The position numbers and the translations under genes are program-made. Shown here one piece after another: positions 11,563 through 22,370 of a stretch of 64,000 bases of DNA. Origin of the DNA: Dugong dugon (taxonomy: Eukaryota > Chordata > Mammalia > Sirenia > Dugongidae). The first letter of the stretch is position 1. Each line of letters opens with the position of its first letter. The DNA lies in contig CM057476.1 in assembly GCA_030035585.1 (NCBI GenBank), positions 23,358,501 through 23,422,500 on the forward strand, read 5' to 3'. A model generated the notes under the pieces. That model was not told where the DNA came from and made no database searches. It worked only from the letters and a program-made list of their open reading frames with translations.

Positions 11563-12896
11563 CAATTTTGTTGTCGTTAGGTGCCATCAAGTTGTTTCCA
11601 ACTCATAGAGACCCTATGAACAACAGAACGAAATATTGCCAGTTCCTGTGCCATCCTCACAATAGTTGCTATGTTTGAACTCATTGTTGCAGCCACTGTG
11701 CCAATCCATCTCATTGAGGGTCTTCCTCTTTTTCGCTGACCCTCTACTTTACCAAGCATGATGTCCATCCTCCAGGGACTGGTCCCCCCTAGTAACATGT
11801 CCAAAGTATGTGAGAGGTAGTCTCGACATCCTTGCTTCCAAGGAGCGTTCTGGTTGTACTTCTTCCAAGACAGATTTGTTCGTTCTTCTGGCACTCCATG
11901 GTATATTCAATATTCTTTGCCAACACCATAATTCAAAGGCGTTAATTCTTCAGTCTTTCTTATTCATTGTCCAGCTTTCACATGCATATGAGGCAATTGA
12001 AAATACCATGGCTTGAATCTGACGCACCTTAGTCCTCAAAGTGACATCTTTACTTTTTAACACTTTCAAGAGGTCGTTTATAGCAGATTTGCCCAATGCA
12101 ATGCGTTGTTTGATTTCTTGGCTGCTGCTTCCATGGGCGTTGATTGTGGATCCAAGTAAAGTGAACTTCTTGACAACTTCAGTCATGCTGTTGATTAATG
12201 GTCCACTTGTGAGGATTTTTGCTTTCTTTATGTTGAGGTTGGTCTTTGTTCTTCATCAGTAAGTGCTTTAAGTCCTCTTCACTTTCAGCAAGCAAGGTTG
12301 TGTCATCTGCATACCGCAGGTTGTTTATGAGTCTTCCACCAATCCTGATGCCTAATTCTTCCTCATATAGTTCAGCTTCTCAGACTATTCGCCCAACATA
12401 CAGACTGAATAAATATGGTGAAAGGATACAACCCTGACACACACCCTTCCTGACTTTAAACCATGCAGTATCCCCTTGTTTTGCTCTAATGAATATCTCT
12501 TGGTCTATGTACAGGTTCCTCATGAGGACAGTTAAGTGTTATGGAATTCCTATTCTTGCAATGTTATCTATAATTTGTTATGATCCACACAGTTGAATGC
12601 CTTTGCATAGTCAGTAAAACACAGTAAACATCTTTCTGGTAGTCTCTGATTTCAGCCAGGATCCATCTGACATAATATCCCTCATTCCATGTCCTCTTCT
12701 GAATCTGGCTTGAATTTCTGGCAGTTCCCTGTCAATGTACTGCTGCAACAGCTTTTGAATGATCTTCAGCAAAATTTTACTTGCATGTGATGTTAATGAT
12801 ATTGTTGAATAATTTCTGCATTCTGTTGGATCACCTTTCTTTGGAATAGGCATAAATATGGATCTTTTCCAGTCGGTTGGTCAGGTCTTCCAAATT
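11563..12896 (-). mobile_element. RTE-clade LINE (BovB-like), 5'-truncated
   Basis: Read on the - strand, this is an RTE-type non-LTR retrotransposon. The reverse transcriptase is visible in fragments: at about 12,853-12,611 PIPKKGDPTECRNYSTISLT, then QYIDRELPEIQARFRRG. Further on are KEVTLLGS-type and SKDVTLRTKVRQIQAMV segments (about 12,186-11,950) and DIMLGKVEGQRKRGRPSMRW (about 11,790-11,700). The 3' end at about 11,563 carries the GTTGTCGTTAGGTGCCATCA motif shared with the RTE tails. Frameshifts and stops make it dead. The left edge (5' end) joins an afrotherian SINE-tail motif at 12,897. Its part from about 12.53 kb onward is repeated at 58.54 kb. Confidence 0.9.
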
Positions 12897-12950
12897 TTTT
12901 GGCAAGCACCCACAGTACGACAAACTGACAGATGAGTGGGGGTCTTTAAA
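12897..12950. repeat. Afrotherian SINE tail motif (CCCCACAGTACGACAAACTGACAG type)
   Basis: The motif CACCCACAGTACGACAAACT also occurs at about 27,748, 57,505 (reverse) and 58,923. It always ends a SINE- or RTE-associated unit. Confidence 0.5.
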
Positions 12951-13044
12951 TTTAGACACCCTTTAGCTTGATCTTCTCAAAGCTGACTGTAAGCATCATG
13001 TATTAATTCATTCAAGAAATATTTATTGGTCTCTTATTACGCAC

Positions 13045-13190
13045 CCTGGTGGTGCCGTGGTTAACCCTTTGGTTAGCAGTTGGAATCCACCAGCCACTCC
13101 TTGGAAATCCTATGGGGAAGTTCTACTCTGTCCTATAAGCTCATTGTCAGTCTGGATCAACTCCATGGCACTGGGTTTGGTTTTTATTAT
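13045..13190 (+). repeat. AfroSINE-type SINE (shortened)
   Basis: CCTGGTGGTGCCGTGGTTAA is the tRNA-like head, followed by GTTGGAATCCACCAGCCACT and TATGGGGAAGTTCTACTCTG. Several bases of the head region are missing compared with other copies. Its partner in copy B is at 60,030-60,185. Confidence 0.85.
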
Positions 13191-13404
13191 GCACCCACCT
13201 TTTGCGTAGCCCTGGGGATCTAGTGGTGAGCAAAATAGACGCGTGATCTGCCTTTCCTGATACAGTCTAGTGGGAAACATATATTAAAGAGTAACGCACA
13301 AATCGTTACAGAATCAAATTGTCATAGATTCCATTCTAGTGGACCTCGACTGGCTGTTGTTTCTCCGTGTGCTTCTCCAGCTTTCATCCTCTCTTTTTCT
13401 TTCT

Positions 13405-13765
13405 TTTTTTAAAATTATACTTTAGATGAAGGTTTACAGAGCAAACAAGTTTCTCATTAATCAATTAATACAGATATTGTTTTGTGACACTGGTTGCCAA
13501 CCCCACGACATGTCAACACTCTCCCCTTCTCAAACTTGGGTTCCCCATTACCAGCCTTCTTGTGCCCTCCTGCCTTTTCATCCTTGCCCCTGGGCTGTTG
13601 TGCCCATTTAGGCTTGTTTTGTTTTTTGGGCCTGTCTAATCTTTGGCTGAAGGATGAACCTCAGGAGTGACTTCATTACTGAGCTATAAGGGTGTCTGGG
13701 GGCCATACTCAGGGTTTCCCCAGTCTCTGTCAGACCAGTAAGTCTGATCTTTTTTTTTTTTTTTT
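13405..13765 (-). mobile_element. L1 3' UTR fragment
   Basis: The - strand reads as the young afrotherian L1 3' end. On the + strand the order is ACTTTAGATGAAGGTTTACA, ACATGTCAACACTCTCCCCT, GCTGTTGTGCCCATTTAGGC and CAGGGTTTCCCCAGTCTCTG, ending in a T run. The partner is at 60,410-60,770. Confidence 0.85.
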
Positions 13766-16145
13766 TGAATGTTGTACATAGATATTTTATTACTTTTAAA
13801 TTTCACACTTCACTGCTTTAAAAATTTTTTAAGTTCATTTTGTTGTTGTTGAGAATATACACAGTAAAATATATACCAATTGAACAGTTTCTATATGTAA
13901 ATTTGGTGACATTTATTACGTTCTTTGACTTGTGCAACCATTCTCACCCTTCCTTTCTGAGTTGTTCTTCCCCATTAACATAAACTCACTGCTCCCTAAG
14001 GTTCCTATCTAATCTTTCGAGTTGCTGTTATCAATTTGATCCCATGTAGATAGTTCTTAAAGAACATAATGCTCAAGGCAGACTTTTTTTTTTTTTTTTT
14101 TACTAATTAAGCTACACTATTGTTTGGTTTTAAGAAGACTTCAGGGGATATTTTTGGTTTCAGTTTTGAAGATTATCTCAGGACTATTGTTTCAGGGGTT
14201 CATCCAGCCTCCATGGCTCTCTGGAGTTCATGAGAATTTTAAATTTTGCTCTACATTTTCCCCCTTTTGATCAGAACACGTCTCTAGAATCTAGTAATGG
14301 TAGCTGGGCACCATCCAGTTCTCATCTCATGGCAAAGCAGATAGTTGTTCATGAAGGCAATTAGTTACACATTCCATTTCCTCCTCCGATTCCTGACTCT
14401 CCTGCATTGTACCTTGGATGTACCTGTATTGTACCTTGGATGGCCACTTGCAAACTTTTAAGACCCCAGGTACTACAAATGAACTAGGAGGTAGAACAGA
14501 AGCACCAAACAAGTTATTAGGCCAATTAACTGGCATGTCCAATGAAACAGTGACCCTGAACCTCCAAAGCGGAGAAGGACATCATGCTTGGTAAAATAGA
14601 GGATCGGTGAAAAACAGAAAGACCCTCAGCGAGATAGATTGACACAGTGGCTTCAGCAATGGGCTCGTACATAGCAATGATCGTGAGGATGGGGCTGGAC
14701 CCGGCAGTGTTTCGTTCTATTCTACATAAGATCGATATGAGTCGGAACTGACTCGAGGACATCTAACAGTAACAAGAAACTTCCAAAGAAGGAACCAAAT
14801 CCCTTGAGGTGTTTGGTTGTGTATAAGCAGCCTCAGCAGCTACTCTTATTTATTTATTGTCATTGTTGTAAATATATCTATCACACAACATGTGCCAATT
14901 CAACTTTTTACGGGTGTACGACTTATTGACAGCACTGACAATAATCGTCTGTGCAACCCTACCCGTAATCAATGCCATTGTTCCATCACTGTAAACCAAA
15001 ACTCAGTATTCCATAAGCAATAAACTCACTTTCCCCCTCCCTCACACCCCTGGTAACCACTAATAAACTTTGGTCTCTCTGCATTTGCCTGTTCTTGTCT
15101 TTTTACGTAAATGAGGTCATACAATATTTGTCCTTTTGTGATTGACTTCTTTCACTCAGCATAGTGTCTTCAAGCTCCACCCATATTGTAGCATGTATCA
15201 AGACTTCATTTCTCTTTCTGAGTAGTATTCCATTGTATGTATGTAGCACACTTTGTTTATTCATTCATCTGTCAGTGGGCATTTAGGTTGTTTCCACTTT
15301 TTGGCTATTGTGAATAGTGCTGCGGTAAACATTGGTGTATAAGTCTCTGAGTATCTGCTTTCAAGTCTTTGGGTATATACCTAGGAGTGGAATTTCTGGG
15401 TTATATGGTAGTTCTGCTTTTAATTTTTTGAGGAACTGCCACACTGTTTTCCATAGTGGCTGTATCATTTTGCAGTCCCACCGGCAATGAATAAGTGTTC
15501 CAATTTCCCCACATCCTGACCAATATTTGTTTTATTATTATTTTTTATCTTAGCCATCCTAGTGGGAGTGAAATGGTATCTCATTTTAGTTTTGATTTGC
15601 ATCTCGCTGATGGCTAACGACATTGAGCATTTTTTTGTGTGTTGGGTGGTGATTTGAATGTCCTCTTTGTTGAAATGTCTATTCAAGTCCTTTGTGCATT
15701 TTAGGATTGGGTTATTTGTCTTTTTGTTGTTGTCAAAGTTTTATATATATTTTGGTTATTAGATTCTTATTAGATATATGGTTTCTGAAGATAATCTCTC
15801 CATTGGTAGCTTGTCTTTTCACTTTTTTGGTAGTCTTTTAATGAACCAAAGTTTTTAAATTTTATGAGGTGCCATTTATCTATTTTGTCTTTTGCTGTTT
15901 GTGCTTTTGTTATTATATTAGCCAATCCATTGTTAAAAGCTAGGCCTGACAGCATTGCCTCTGCATTTTCTTCTAACAATTTCCTGGTTTTAATTTTTGC
16001 AGTTAGATCCTTAAACCATTTTGCATTTGTTTTTGTGTATGATGAGAGGCGTGGATTCTGTTTTATTTTTCACATGTGGAAACCCAATTTTCCCAGCAAC
16101 AACAATGGAAGAGACTTTTCTCTCAATGGACCATTCTTGAAAATA
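13766..16145 (-). mobile_element. Older L1, 3' UTR and ORF2 C-terminal region
   Basis: The - strand carries an L1 with broken ORF2. Readable parts are MNRHFNKEDIQITTQHTKKC and MQIKTKMRYHFTPTRMAKIK (about 15,686-15,500) and further upstream LAFNNGLANIITKAQTAKDK (about 15,950). The 3' UTR lies at 13.77-14.56 and 14.78-15.1 kb and contains TTCGAGTTGCTGTTATCAAT on +. An RTE 3' end sits inside it at 14,567-14,780. The partner copy is at 60.77-63.17 kb. Confidence 0.85.
14567..14782 (+). mobile_element. RTE LINE 3' end inserted in L1
   Basis: GGAGAAGGACATCATGCTTG, then AGACCCTCAGCGAGATAGAT, GGATGGGGCTGGACCCGGCA and ATGAGTCGGAACTGACTC, ending in CTAACAGTAACAAG. This is the last roughly 200 bases of the RTE element. 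It is shared with copy B (about 61,568-61,775), so it predates the duplication. Confidence 0.8.
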
Positions 16146-16199
16146 GAGGCCTCGACAGCTGTTTTCTTCTAAGTCTCTGAGGTTTCATGTAGGGGAAAG

Positions 16200-16398
16200 T
16201 GTGAGATTTGGAGCTAAATAGGTGAGCCTTGCTGACCCTAAACACTCTGCCAGTGTGACCCTGGGCAGGTTACCTCATCTCCCTGAGTCTCAGTTTTCCC
16301 CTATTAAATACGGATGATGACTCACGGGCTTACTATGAGAGTTAAGTGAGTGGCTAGAGGTGACGGAGCTGACTATGTGTAAGACATCAAATAATCCT
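16200..16398 (+). repeat. MIR SINE
   Basis: TGAGATTTGGAGCTAAATAG, CCTGGGCAGGTTACCTCATC, CTGAGTCTCAGTTTTCCCC and GAGAGTTAAGTGAGTGGC. The copy B partner is at about 63,212-63,415. Confidence 0.75.
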
Positions 16399-16412
16399 CC
16401 CCACACTTTTTT

Positions 16413-17135
16413 TTAAATATATATATATATTTTTATTGTACTTCAGGTGAAGGCTTACAGAACAAATAGTCTCTCATGAAACAGTAGTACACGTATTGGT
16501 TTATGACATTGGTTAACAACCCCACAACATGTCAACCCTCTAACTTCTGAACATTTTTTTTGGTGAAAATACACATAGCCAAAGATACACCATTTCAAAA
16601 ATTTCTACATGCACAATTCAGTGACATTGACTACGCTCTTCCAGTTGTGCTGCTATTCTCACTAAAGATGAAGGCTTACAGAACAAAATAGTTTCTCATT
16701 TAACAGTTGCTACACATATTGCCCTATGACAATGGTTAACAATCTCACAACACATCAACAATATCCTTACTCAACCTTGGGTTCCGTATTACCGGCTTCC
16801 TTGTCCCCTTCTGCCTTCTGGCCCTTGTCACTGGACTTCTGTACCTCATTAGTCCCATTTGGTTTTATGGGGCTGTCCATTCCCAGGCTGAATGGTGAAC
16901 CTTGGAGATAACTTCACCACTGAGCTAAAAGGGTGTCAGGGGGCCATACTCTCAGGGTTTCTCCAGTCTTCTTTAGGCCAGTAAATCTGGTCTATTTTTT
17001 TTTTTTTTTTTGTGAATTAGAATTATGTTCTACATCCTTCTCCAGCTCTGTCCAGAACCCTCTGTTATGATCCTGGTCAGAGCAGTCAGTGGTGGTAGCT
17101 GGGCACCATCTAGCAGTACTGGGCTCAGTCCGGAT
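16413..17135 (-). mobile_element. L1 3' end insertion private to copy A, with composite tail
   Basis: A 5'-truncated L1 on the - strand, bounded by the target-site duplication CCCCACACTTTTTT (16,399-16,412 and 17,136-17,149). Copy B at 63,398-63,425 has the uninterrupted site. Read on the - strand, the young 3' UTR body runs to CTTCATCTTTA. It is followed by an older-type module of about 115 bases (GTGAGAATAGCAGCACAACT to TTTTCACC plus an A run), then by a second young 3' tail. Confidence 0.88.
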
Positions 17136-17149
17136 CCCCACACTTTTTT

Positions 17150-17758
17150 GAAAATGATTTTATTTATTTTGTTGTTGTTGTTGGGAATATACACAGCAAA
17201 ATATACCCAATCCAACAGTTTCTACGTGTACCATTTAGTGACACTGATTACATTCTTAGAGTTGTGCAACCATTCTCACTCTCCTTTTCTGATTTGTTCC
17301 TCCCCCATTAACATAAATTCACTGCCCTCTAAGGATCTTATCTAATCTTTCGAGTTGCTGGTATAGATTTGATCCCATATAGATAGTTCTGAAAAGAGTA
17401 TAATGCTCAAGGCAGAACTGTTTTACTATAAGCTAAATTATTGTTTGGTTTTAAGAAGACTTCATGGGATATTTTTGGATTAAGGTTTAAAGGTTATCTC
17501 AGGATAGTAGTTTCAGGGGTTCATTCAACCCTCGTGGCTCTAGGATGTCGCGCATCCATGAGAATTTGAAATTCTGTTCTGCATTTTCCCCTTTTGATCA
17601 GGATTCTTGTATGGAATCTTTGATCAAAATATTCGGTAATGGTGGCCAGGCACCATCCAGTTCTTCTGGTCTCATGGCAAAGGAGGCAGTTGTTCATGGA
17701 GGCAATTAGCCACACATTCCATATCCTCCTCCTATTCTTAAGTTTCCATAATACCCCC
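17150..17758 (-). mobile_element. Older L1 3' UTR
   Basis: The + strand shows GTTGGGAATATACACAGCAA, TTCGAGTTGCTGGTATAGAT, TTGTTTGGTTTTAAGAAGAC and ATGGCAAAGGAGGCAGTTGT, an old L1 3' UTR in reverse. The partner is at 63,427-64,000, where the window ends. Confidence 0.75.
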
Positions 17759-17999
17759 ACTTCTGAGCAACCGTCCCTTTCATTGGCAGCACTCAGTGAT
17801 CTGGACACCAGCTACCTTGCTGTTTCTGCCTGTGCCCAAGCACCACCTACCCCACCCCAGCCCCCGCCAGCATCCTTGCCCTGTGGGGCCTTTACCCACC
17901 CTCCTGTCCTTTGCCGACAGAGTCCAACTTGGCTGGGCACTCAAGTAGAGACAGTCCCACCCTCCAGCCCATCTCCCACATCAATATACTCTAGAGAGC
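17759..17999. other. Unique GC-rich stretch between L1 and LIF copy
   Basis: C-rich DNA (CCACCCCAGCCCCCGCCAGC). No gene or repeat family recognised. It would be the sequence downstream of the LIF 3' end. Confidence 0.4.
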
Positions 18000-18016
18000 A
18001 TGCCAAGAGAAGATTC

Positions 18017-18022
18017 TTTATT
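18017..18022 (-). terminator. AATAAA polyadenylation signal
   Basis: The + strand reads TTTATT inside ATTCTTTATTAATTTC, giving AATAAA on the - strand, 3.2 kb downstream of the LIF-copy stop codon. It is a candidate for the original LIF 3' end. Confidence 0.5.
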
Positions 18023-18331
18023 AATTTCTCTTTTTTCTTAAAAAAAAATAAGTATTCCTTCGGTATAAAAAATAAATATTTTCAATATGACATTGAATAC
18101 ATAAAAATTGTCTGTCAATATGAAACATACCCTTAGATACATTCATGAAACAGGATATTTTCACAGAAGGCAAAGTCCTTTCTAGTGGAAAGAAAGGACA
18201 GGGAACATCTAAGGACAATGCCACGTGGTAGGTTCCACTGAGCTAGCAGTGTGCATGGGAATGAGGGCTGGGTCAAGGCAATGGGGGGATTGGAAATGAT
18301 GCTCAGTTAAGAACAGCTGTACCATTTAAAG

Positions 18332-18537
18332 GAGCCCGAGTGGCACAAGTAATTTGCAGGGGGCTGCTAACCCAAAGGTTGGCAGTTTGAACCTACCGAG
18401 CAGCTTCTTGGAAGAAAGGCCTGGTGATTTGGTTCCATAAAGATTACAACCAAGAAAATCCTAGGGAGCAATTCTTCTCTGTAACACATGGGGTCACCAT
18501 GAGTCAGAGGCCAGTTTGACAGCAGCTAACAACATTC
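18332..18537 (+). repeat. AfroSINE-type SINE
   Basis: GGAGCCCGAGTGGCACAAGT, GGTTGGCAGTTTGAACCTAC, CATAAAGATTACAACCAAGA and GGGGTCACCATGAGTCAGAG. It lies inside the presumed LIF 3' UTR, opposite in strand to LIF. Confidence 0.85.
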
Positions 18538-18599
18538 CCCTAACTCAGTGACTTTCAACACTTGCTTCACACTAGAATAACCTGGAGAACAACAAACAA

Positions 18600-19525
18600 A
18601 AAACAGTAAAGCTTTGGCAAGCAGCCCACATGGTACAAAGTTTGAGCGCTTCAACGCTAAACAAAATGTTGGTGGTTCGAACTCACCCAGCGGCTACGCA
18701 GGAGAAACAACTGGCAGTATGCTTCCATAAAGCTTACAGCCCATGTGGGGACTATGGTCTCAGGGAACACCTAGCTCAGTTGGCATGACATAGTTTATGT
18801 AGAAAATGTCCTACATTCTATTTTGGTGAGCAGCATCTGGGGTTAAAAGCCTGTGAGCAGCCATCTAAGATACTCCACTGGTCTCACCCCTTCAGGAGCA
18901 AGGAAGAATGAAGAAAACTAAAGATACAAGGGAAAGATTAGTCCAAAGGACTAATGGACCACATCCACCACAGCCTCCACCACACAAGTCCAGTACAACT
19001 AGACGGTGCCCAGCTACCACTACGGACTGCTCTGACAGGGATCATAATAGAAGGTCCCAGACAGAGCTGGAGAGAAACGTACAACAAAATTCTAACTCAA
19101 AAAAGACCAGACTTACTGGCCTGACAAAGAATGGAGAAACCCTGAGAGTATGGCCCCTGGACACCCTTTTAGGTTCACCCTTCAGCCAAAGATTAGATAG
19201 CCCCATAAAACAAAATGAGACTAAAGGGGCACACCAGCCCAGGGGCAAGGACTAGAAGACAGGAGGGGACAAAATGCTGATAATAAGGAACCCAAAGTTG
19301 AGAAGGGGTGTGTTGACATGTCATGGGGTTTATAACCAATGTCATAAAACAATATGTGTACTAACTGTTTAATGAGAAACGTGTTTGTTCTGTAAAACTT
19401 CAGCTAAAGTACAATTAAAAAAAAAAGATTACAATCAAGAAAACCCTATGCAGCGGTTCTACTCTGTCACTTGGGCTTGCTGTGAAATTGAATCGACTTG
19501 ATGGCACCTAACAACAACAACAAAG
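18600..19525 (+). repeat. AfroSINE-type SINE interrupted by L1
   Basis: The left half (18,600-18,741) has CAGCCCACATGGTACAAAGT and TGGTGGTTCGAACTCACCCA. The right half (19,427-19,525) has GATTACAATCAAGAAAACCC and TTGAATCGACTTGATGGCAC, with an AACAACAACAACAA tail. The L1 3' end at 18,742-19,426 lies between them. Confidence 0.8.
18742..19426 (+). mobile_element. L1 3' UTR insertion within a SINE
   Basis: GGGGACTATGGTCTCAGGGA, AATGTCCTACATTCTATTTT, AATGGACCACATCCACCACA, CTGACAAAGAATGGAGAAAC and the end AGCTAAAGTACAATT plus an A run. It is the same young subfamily as at 9.1, 43.6 and 59.0 kb. Confidence 0.88.
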
Positions 19526-21216
19526 CCTGGACTCCACACAGGACCATTAAATCAGAACCCCTGTGCCTTTTGAGAGGAAATTATTACCTCTCTCAATTCC
19601 AGGGCCCCAGCCCCACACACTGTATCTATTGCAGAGGGCCAGCCAAGCAGGGATGGACGGCCTCTGTCAGGGGAGAACTGCCCCAGTGGAAACCACGGGA
19701 GATGAGGGGGAGGAGGCAGGAGGAGCGACAAGAAAGAAAGATTTTTTTTTAATATATGACTGTTCTACCTCCTCCTCTACTGAGCCCCCCCACCTCCGGC
19801 TCCTTAAAATCATCTCTGGTCCAAGCACATGACCCAGGATGCCAGGAGTGGGTCAATGCCAGCAGAAGAAAATGAGAAAAGAACAGTTTTTTCACACAAA
19901 GTCTCAAAAATTCAGGATGCTGTGTTCAGGGGATGCTAATATGCTAGGGTAGTTCTAGAAAGAGCACTGTGGACAGGGACCAAGGCACAGAACTGGGGCT
20001 GGCGTGGAAGTAGGGGTGGGCAGTGAGACAGTCGAGGGGCCGGGGGTGGCTTGGGAAGGAAGGCTGCCCAGATGTGAGCAGCACAGATGTTTCCTCAAGG
20101 TGCTGAGATGATGGGAGACCAGCAGGCCCAGGGCTCTGGAGTCACCAGTTCTGGCTTTCCGATGAGACTGGCTGTCTTGTAGCTGTCCACAGAGCAGAGA
20201 GATGGGAAGGGTAGCAGGCCAAGATCTGGGACAAAGGTGAGTGTGACCCATGATCTCTGAGCTGAGTCTCCACATCCTAGTCTTGCCATGGAGACAGGTA
20301 ACTCCTGGCCTGGACACAGCCTCCGGGCTTGCTTGCTGCCCGCCTGCCTGCCAGCTAGTGGGACTGGATGAAGTGCTCACAGAACGAGAGAGAAAGGGGC
20401 AAAGTGAATGCAAATCATCATAACCTAATTGGCTGAACTGCTAGGACCGCTGCCACCTGCTCGGGGTTTGAGAAGACCAAATTGGTCCTCTCAGCAGCTG
20501 CCCCAGATTCCAGACTGGAGGCTGTTTCTAGACTTGCCTGGCCCTCAGCCCAAAGGAAAGGATTGGGTTCCTTGCTTCAGAGCTCAGAACCAGGTGAGGT
20601 AGTTTGGGAGCTGGGGCAGCAGGGGCCCGTAGACTCCTGTTCTGAGTGAAGGTGCGTGGGGTAATGCCCCCCTCTCCAGAGAGGAGCAGTGGCTCCCTCC
20701 CCGCTACCCCCCACAGCTCCAGCTTCCTAAGTTCTCCTCAGCCAGGTCCTCAAGTCCTCCCTGGTGTTTGGGACACCCAAGAAGGAGCTTCCTGCTGTGC
20801 AGGAGCATCTTCAGGGGGAGGGTGCTAGGTAAGGACCGTTCCAGGGCCCCTTAACTGCTTTCTTGCCCTTGTCTGCTCAAGGTCTAAAGCCACGCCAGAG
20901 GATCAGGTGTGGGCAGAAGTCCAGTCACACTCCACTCGCCAGCCTGACACCTTGAAGCTTGGCTACCATTTTCCACAGGAAGGGGCACTACATTCTAATT
21001 GGTGCAGTATCGAGGCCATGCCTGAGGAAGTTTTGACCTTGTCTGGCTACCTCCCGGCCCACCCTCAGTGGAATGAACTGGCAGGGAGCCCCACAGTTTC
21101 TGCCAGCAGCCCCACTTGCTCTTAGTGATGACCCTGTGCCACACTGTGAGAGCCCCCTACCTCTAGATCCCGCTCCCAAGATCCCTTGATCCACAGCACA
21201 CTTCAAGATCCTGTGC

Positions 21217-21627
21217 CTAGAAGGCCTGGGCCAGCTCGGCGATGACCTGCTTGTATTTAAACAGGAGCTGACAGCCCAGCCTCTTCTTCTGGAAGACGTA
21301 CTGCTCTGAGGTGTTGAGGCCGTTGATCATGTCGGTCAGTCTCACGTTGTAGGTGTCGCACAGGCGGCAGAGCACATTGCTGAGGATCCCCCGAACGGTG
21401 TCCGCCGTGGAGTTAAGCTTGCTGTGGAGGTTCTGATCTTTGGGGTTGAGGGTCTTCTGTCACTGCATGACATCGTCCAGGGAGAGGTGAAAGTAGGCCA
21501 TGACACGGTACAGCTCCACCAGCTTGTCCTTCTCAGTACTGTTTGCGTGGAAGGGTGGGAAGCTCATCAAGTCTTTGTGGCACAGCCTGTCCACATACTT
21601 GGTGAACGGCTCGCCCTGGGCCGTGTA
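21217..21627 (-). pseudogene. LIF: LIF duplicate, coding exon 3 with internal TGA
   Basis: It starts with YTAQGEPFTKYVDRLC, exactly where human exon 3 starts, continues FPPFHANSTEKDKLVELYRV, and stops at codon 56 (TGA). After the stop the same frame continues [20 protein letters not shown], then [35 protein letters not shown] and AELAQAF-TAG. No other stop or net frameshift is present. A three-nucleotide-neutral change near the stop (see findings) is the only break. Confidence 0.92.
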
Positions 21628-21877
21628 CTGAGGAGCAGAGGGCGGGGGTGGGGGGTGAGCAAGGAAGCAGGTATCCATGTTTCAGCCCTGCCACCGACTC
21701 TTGCAGCAAGCTGTTGTGCCTCAGTTTCCCTGCCTATGGCATGGAGACCCAACTCCATGCCCTGTAGGCGTCTCAAGATGGTCATGAGAGGCAGACGGAA
21801 ATCTGGGTGTGAACACACTTGGTAAAGAATCAAGGCCTCTACCATGCAAGCATTGTTATTTTACTTGTTATTAGTAT

Positions 21878-22088
21878 TGGGAGTCCCTGGGTGGTGGAAA
21901 CAGTTAACGCTCTCGGCTGCTAATTGAAAGATTGGAGGTCTGAGTCCACCCAGAGGTGCCTCAAAAGAAAGCTTTGGTGATCTACTTGCAAAAAATCAGC
22001 CATTGCAAAACCTATGGAGTACAGTTCAACTCTGACACACATGGGGTTGCCATGAATTAGAATGGACTGGTGGCAACTAGTTTTGATT
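21878..22088 (+). repeat. AfroSINE-type SINE in LIF intron
   Basis: GGGAGTCCCTGGGTGGTGGA, GGAGGTCTGAGTCCACCCAG, AAATCAGCCATTGCAAAACC, CACATGGGGTTGCCATGAAT and GGTGGCAACTAGTTTTG. It lies in the intron between LIF exons 2 and 3, on the opposite strand. Confidence 0.87.
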
Positions 22089-22239
22089 TATTTTTAATTA
22101 TGGTGATCTTGTGGAGAAAGAAAGAAAACTGGGGTGCCTCACCTTCAGAGGTGTGCCACACACACTTGCCCTTTCACCCACCTGGGTATCTTTCTGCCCC
22201 CAGGCACCCTCCGCCCACCGTCTCGCTCAAACGTCACCT

Positions 22240-22370
22240 CTCTGAATATCTCCCCCACTTTTCCCTCCTTTGTGCATTTCCATCTGCCTTCAGCTCTACT
22301 GTGATGGAGGAAACCCCAAACCTGAAGTGCCAGGCCTTTTACATTCTCACCAGAGCTCTACCCTGACCTA
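22240..22370 (+). repeat. Possible L2 fragment in LIF intron
   Basis: Pyrimidine-rich sequence with ATCTCCCCCACTTTTCCCTC and GTGCCAGGCCTTTTACATTC. It resembles L2 composition, but the family assignment is weak. Confidence 0.3.

Larger units (their letters stand above)
12530..17735 (+). repeat. Segmental duplication, copy A (direct repeat with 58.54-64.0 kb)
   Basis: The whole stretch reappears at about 58,543 to the window end in the same orientation, with the same order of unique and repeat sequence. Examples are TGCATTTGCCTGTTCTTGTC at about 15,081 and 62,082, and TAGTGGACCTCGACTGGCTG against TAGTGGACCTTGACTGGCTG. The copies differ by small changes and by two private L1 insertions (copy A at about 16,413-17,135, copy B at about 59,037-59,997). 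The unit contains RTE, a SINE, L1 pieces and a little unique DNA, but no gene. Confidence 0.9.
18545..19562 (+). repeat. MER5-type element split by SINE and L1
   Basis: The left piece, AGTGACTTTCAACACTTGCT to ATAACCTGGAGAAC (18,545-18,598), and the right piece, GCCTGGACTCCACACAGGAC to AAATCAGAACCCCTG (19,526-19,562), together have the layout of a MER5A hAT element. The SINE/L1 composite at 18,600-19,525 separates them. Confidence 0.6.
18000..21216 (-). other. Probable 3' UTR of the LIF duplicate
   Basis: About 3.2 kb separate the exon 3 stop from an AATAAA on the - strand at 18,017-18,022, which follows an AU-rich stretch (18,030-18,130). Human LIF has a long 3' UTR of similar scale. Removing the inserted SINEs and L1 (18,332-18,535 and 18,600-19,525) leaves about 2 kb. 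A 152-codon open frame at 19,955-20,413 shows no family motif and is probably chance. The extent of the UTR is inferred. Confidence 0.5.

Noticed and set aside
12611-12853. Host reverse transcriptase gene
   Set aside because: The RT motifs are those of a decayed RTE LINE with frame breaks, repeated elsewhere in the window.
17639-18136. 165-codon + strand frame
   Set aside because: It crosses from L1 3' UTR into C-rich unique DNA and then the AU-rich LIF 3' region, so it is not one coding unit.
19955-20413. 152-codon open frame on the - strand
   Set aside because: It lies in the presumed LIF 3' UTR, has a Ser/Pro-rich composition from GC-rich DNA, no recognised motif and no splice context.
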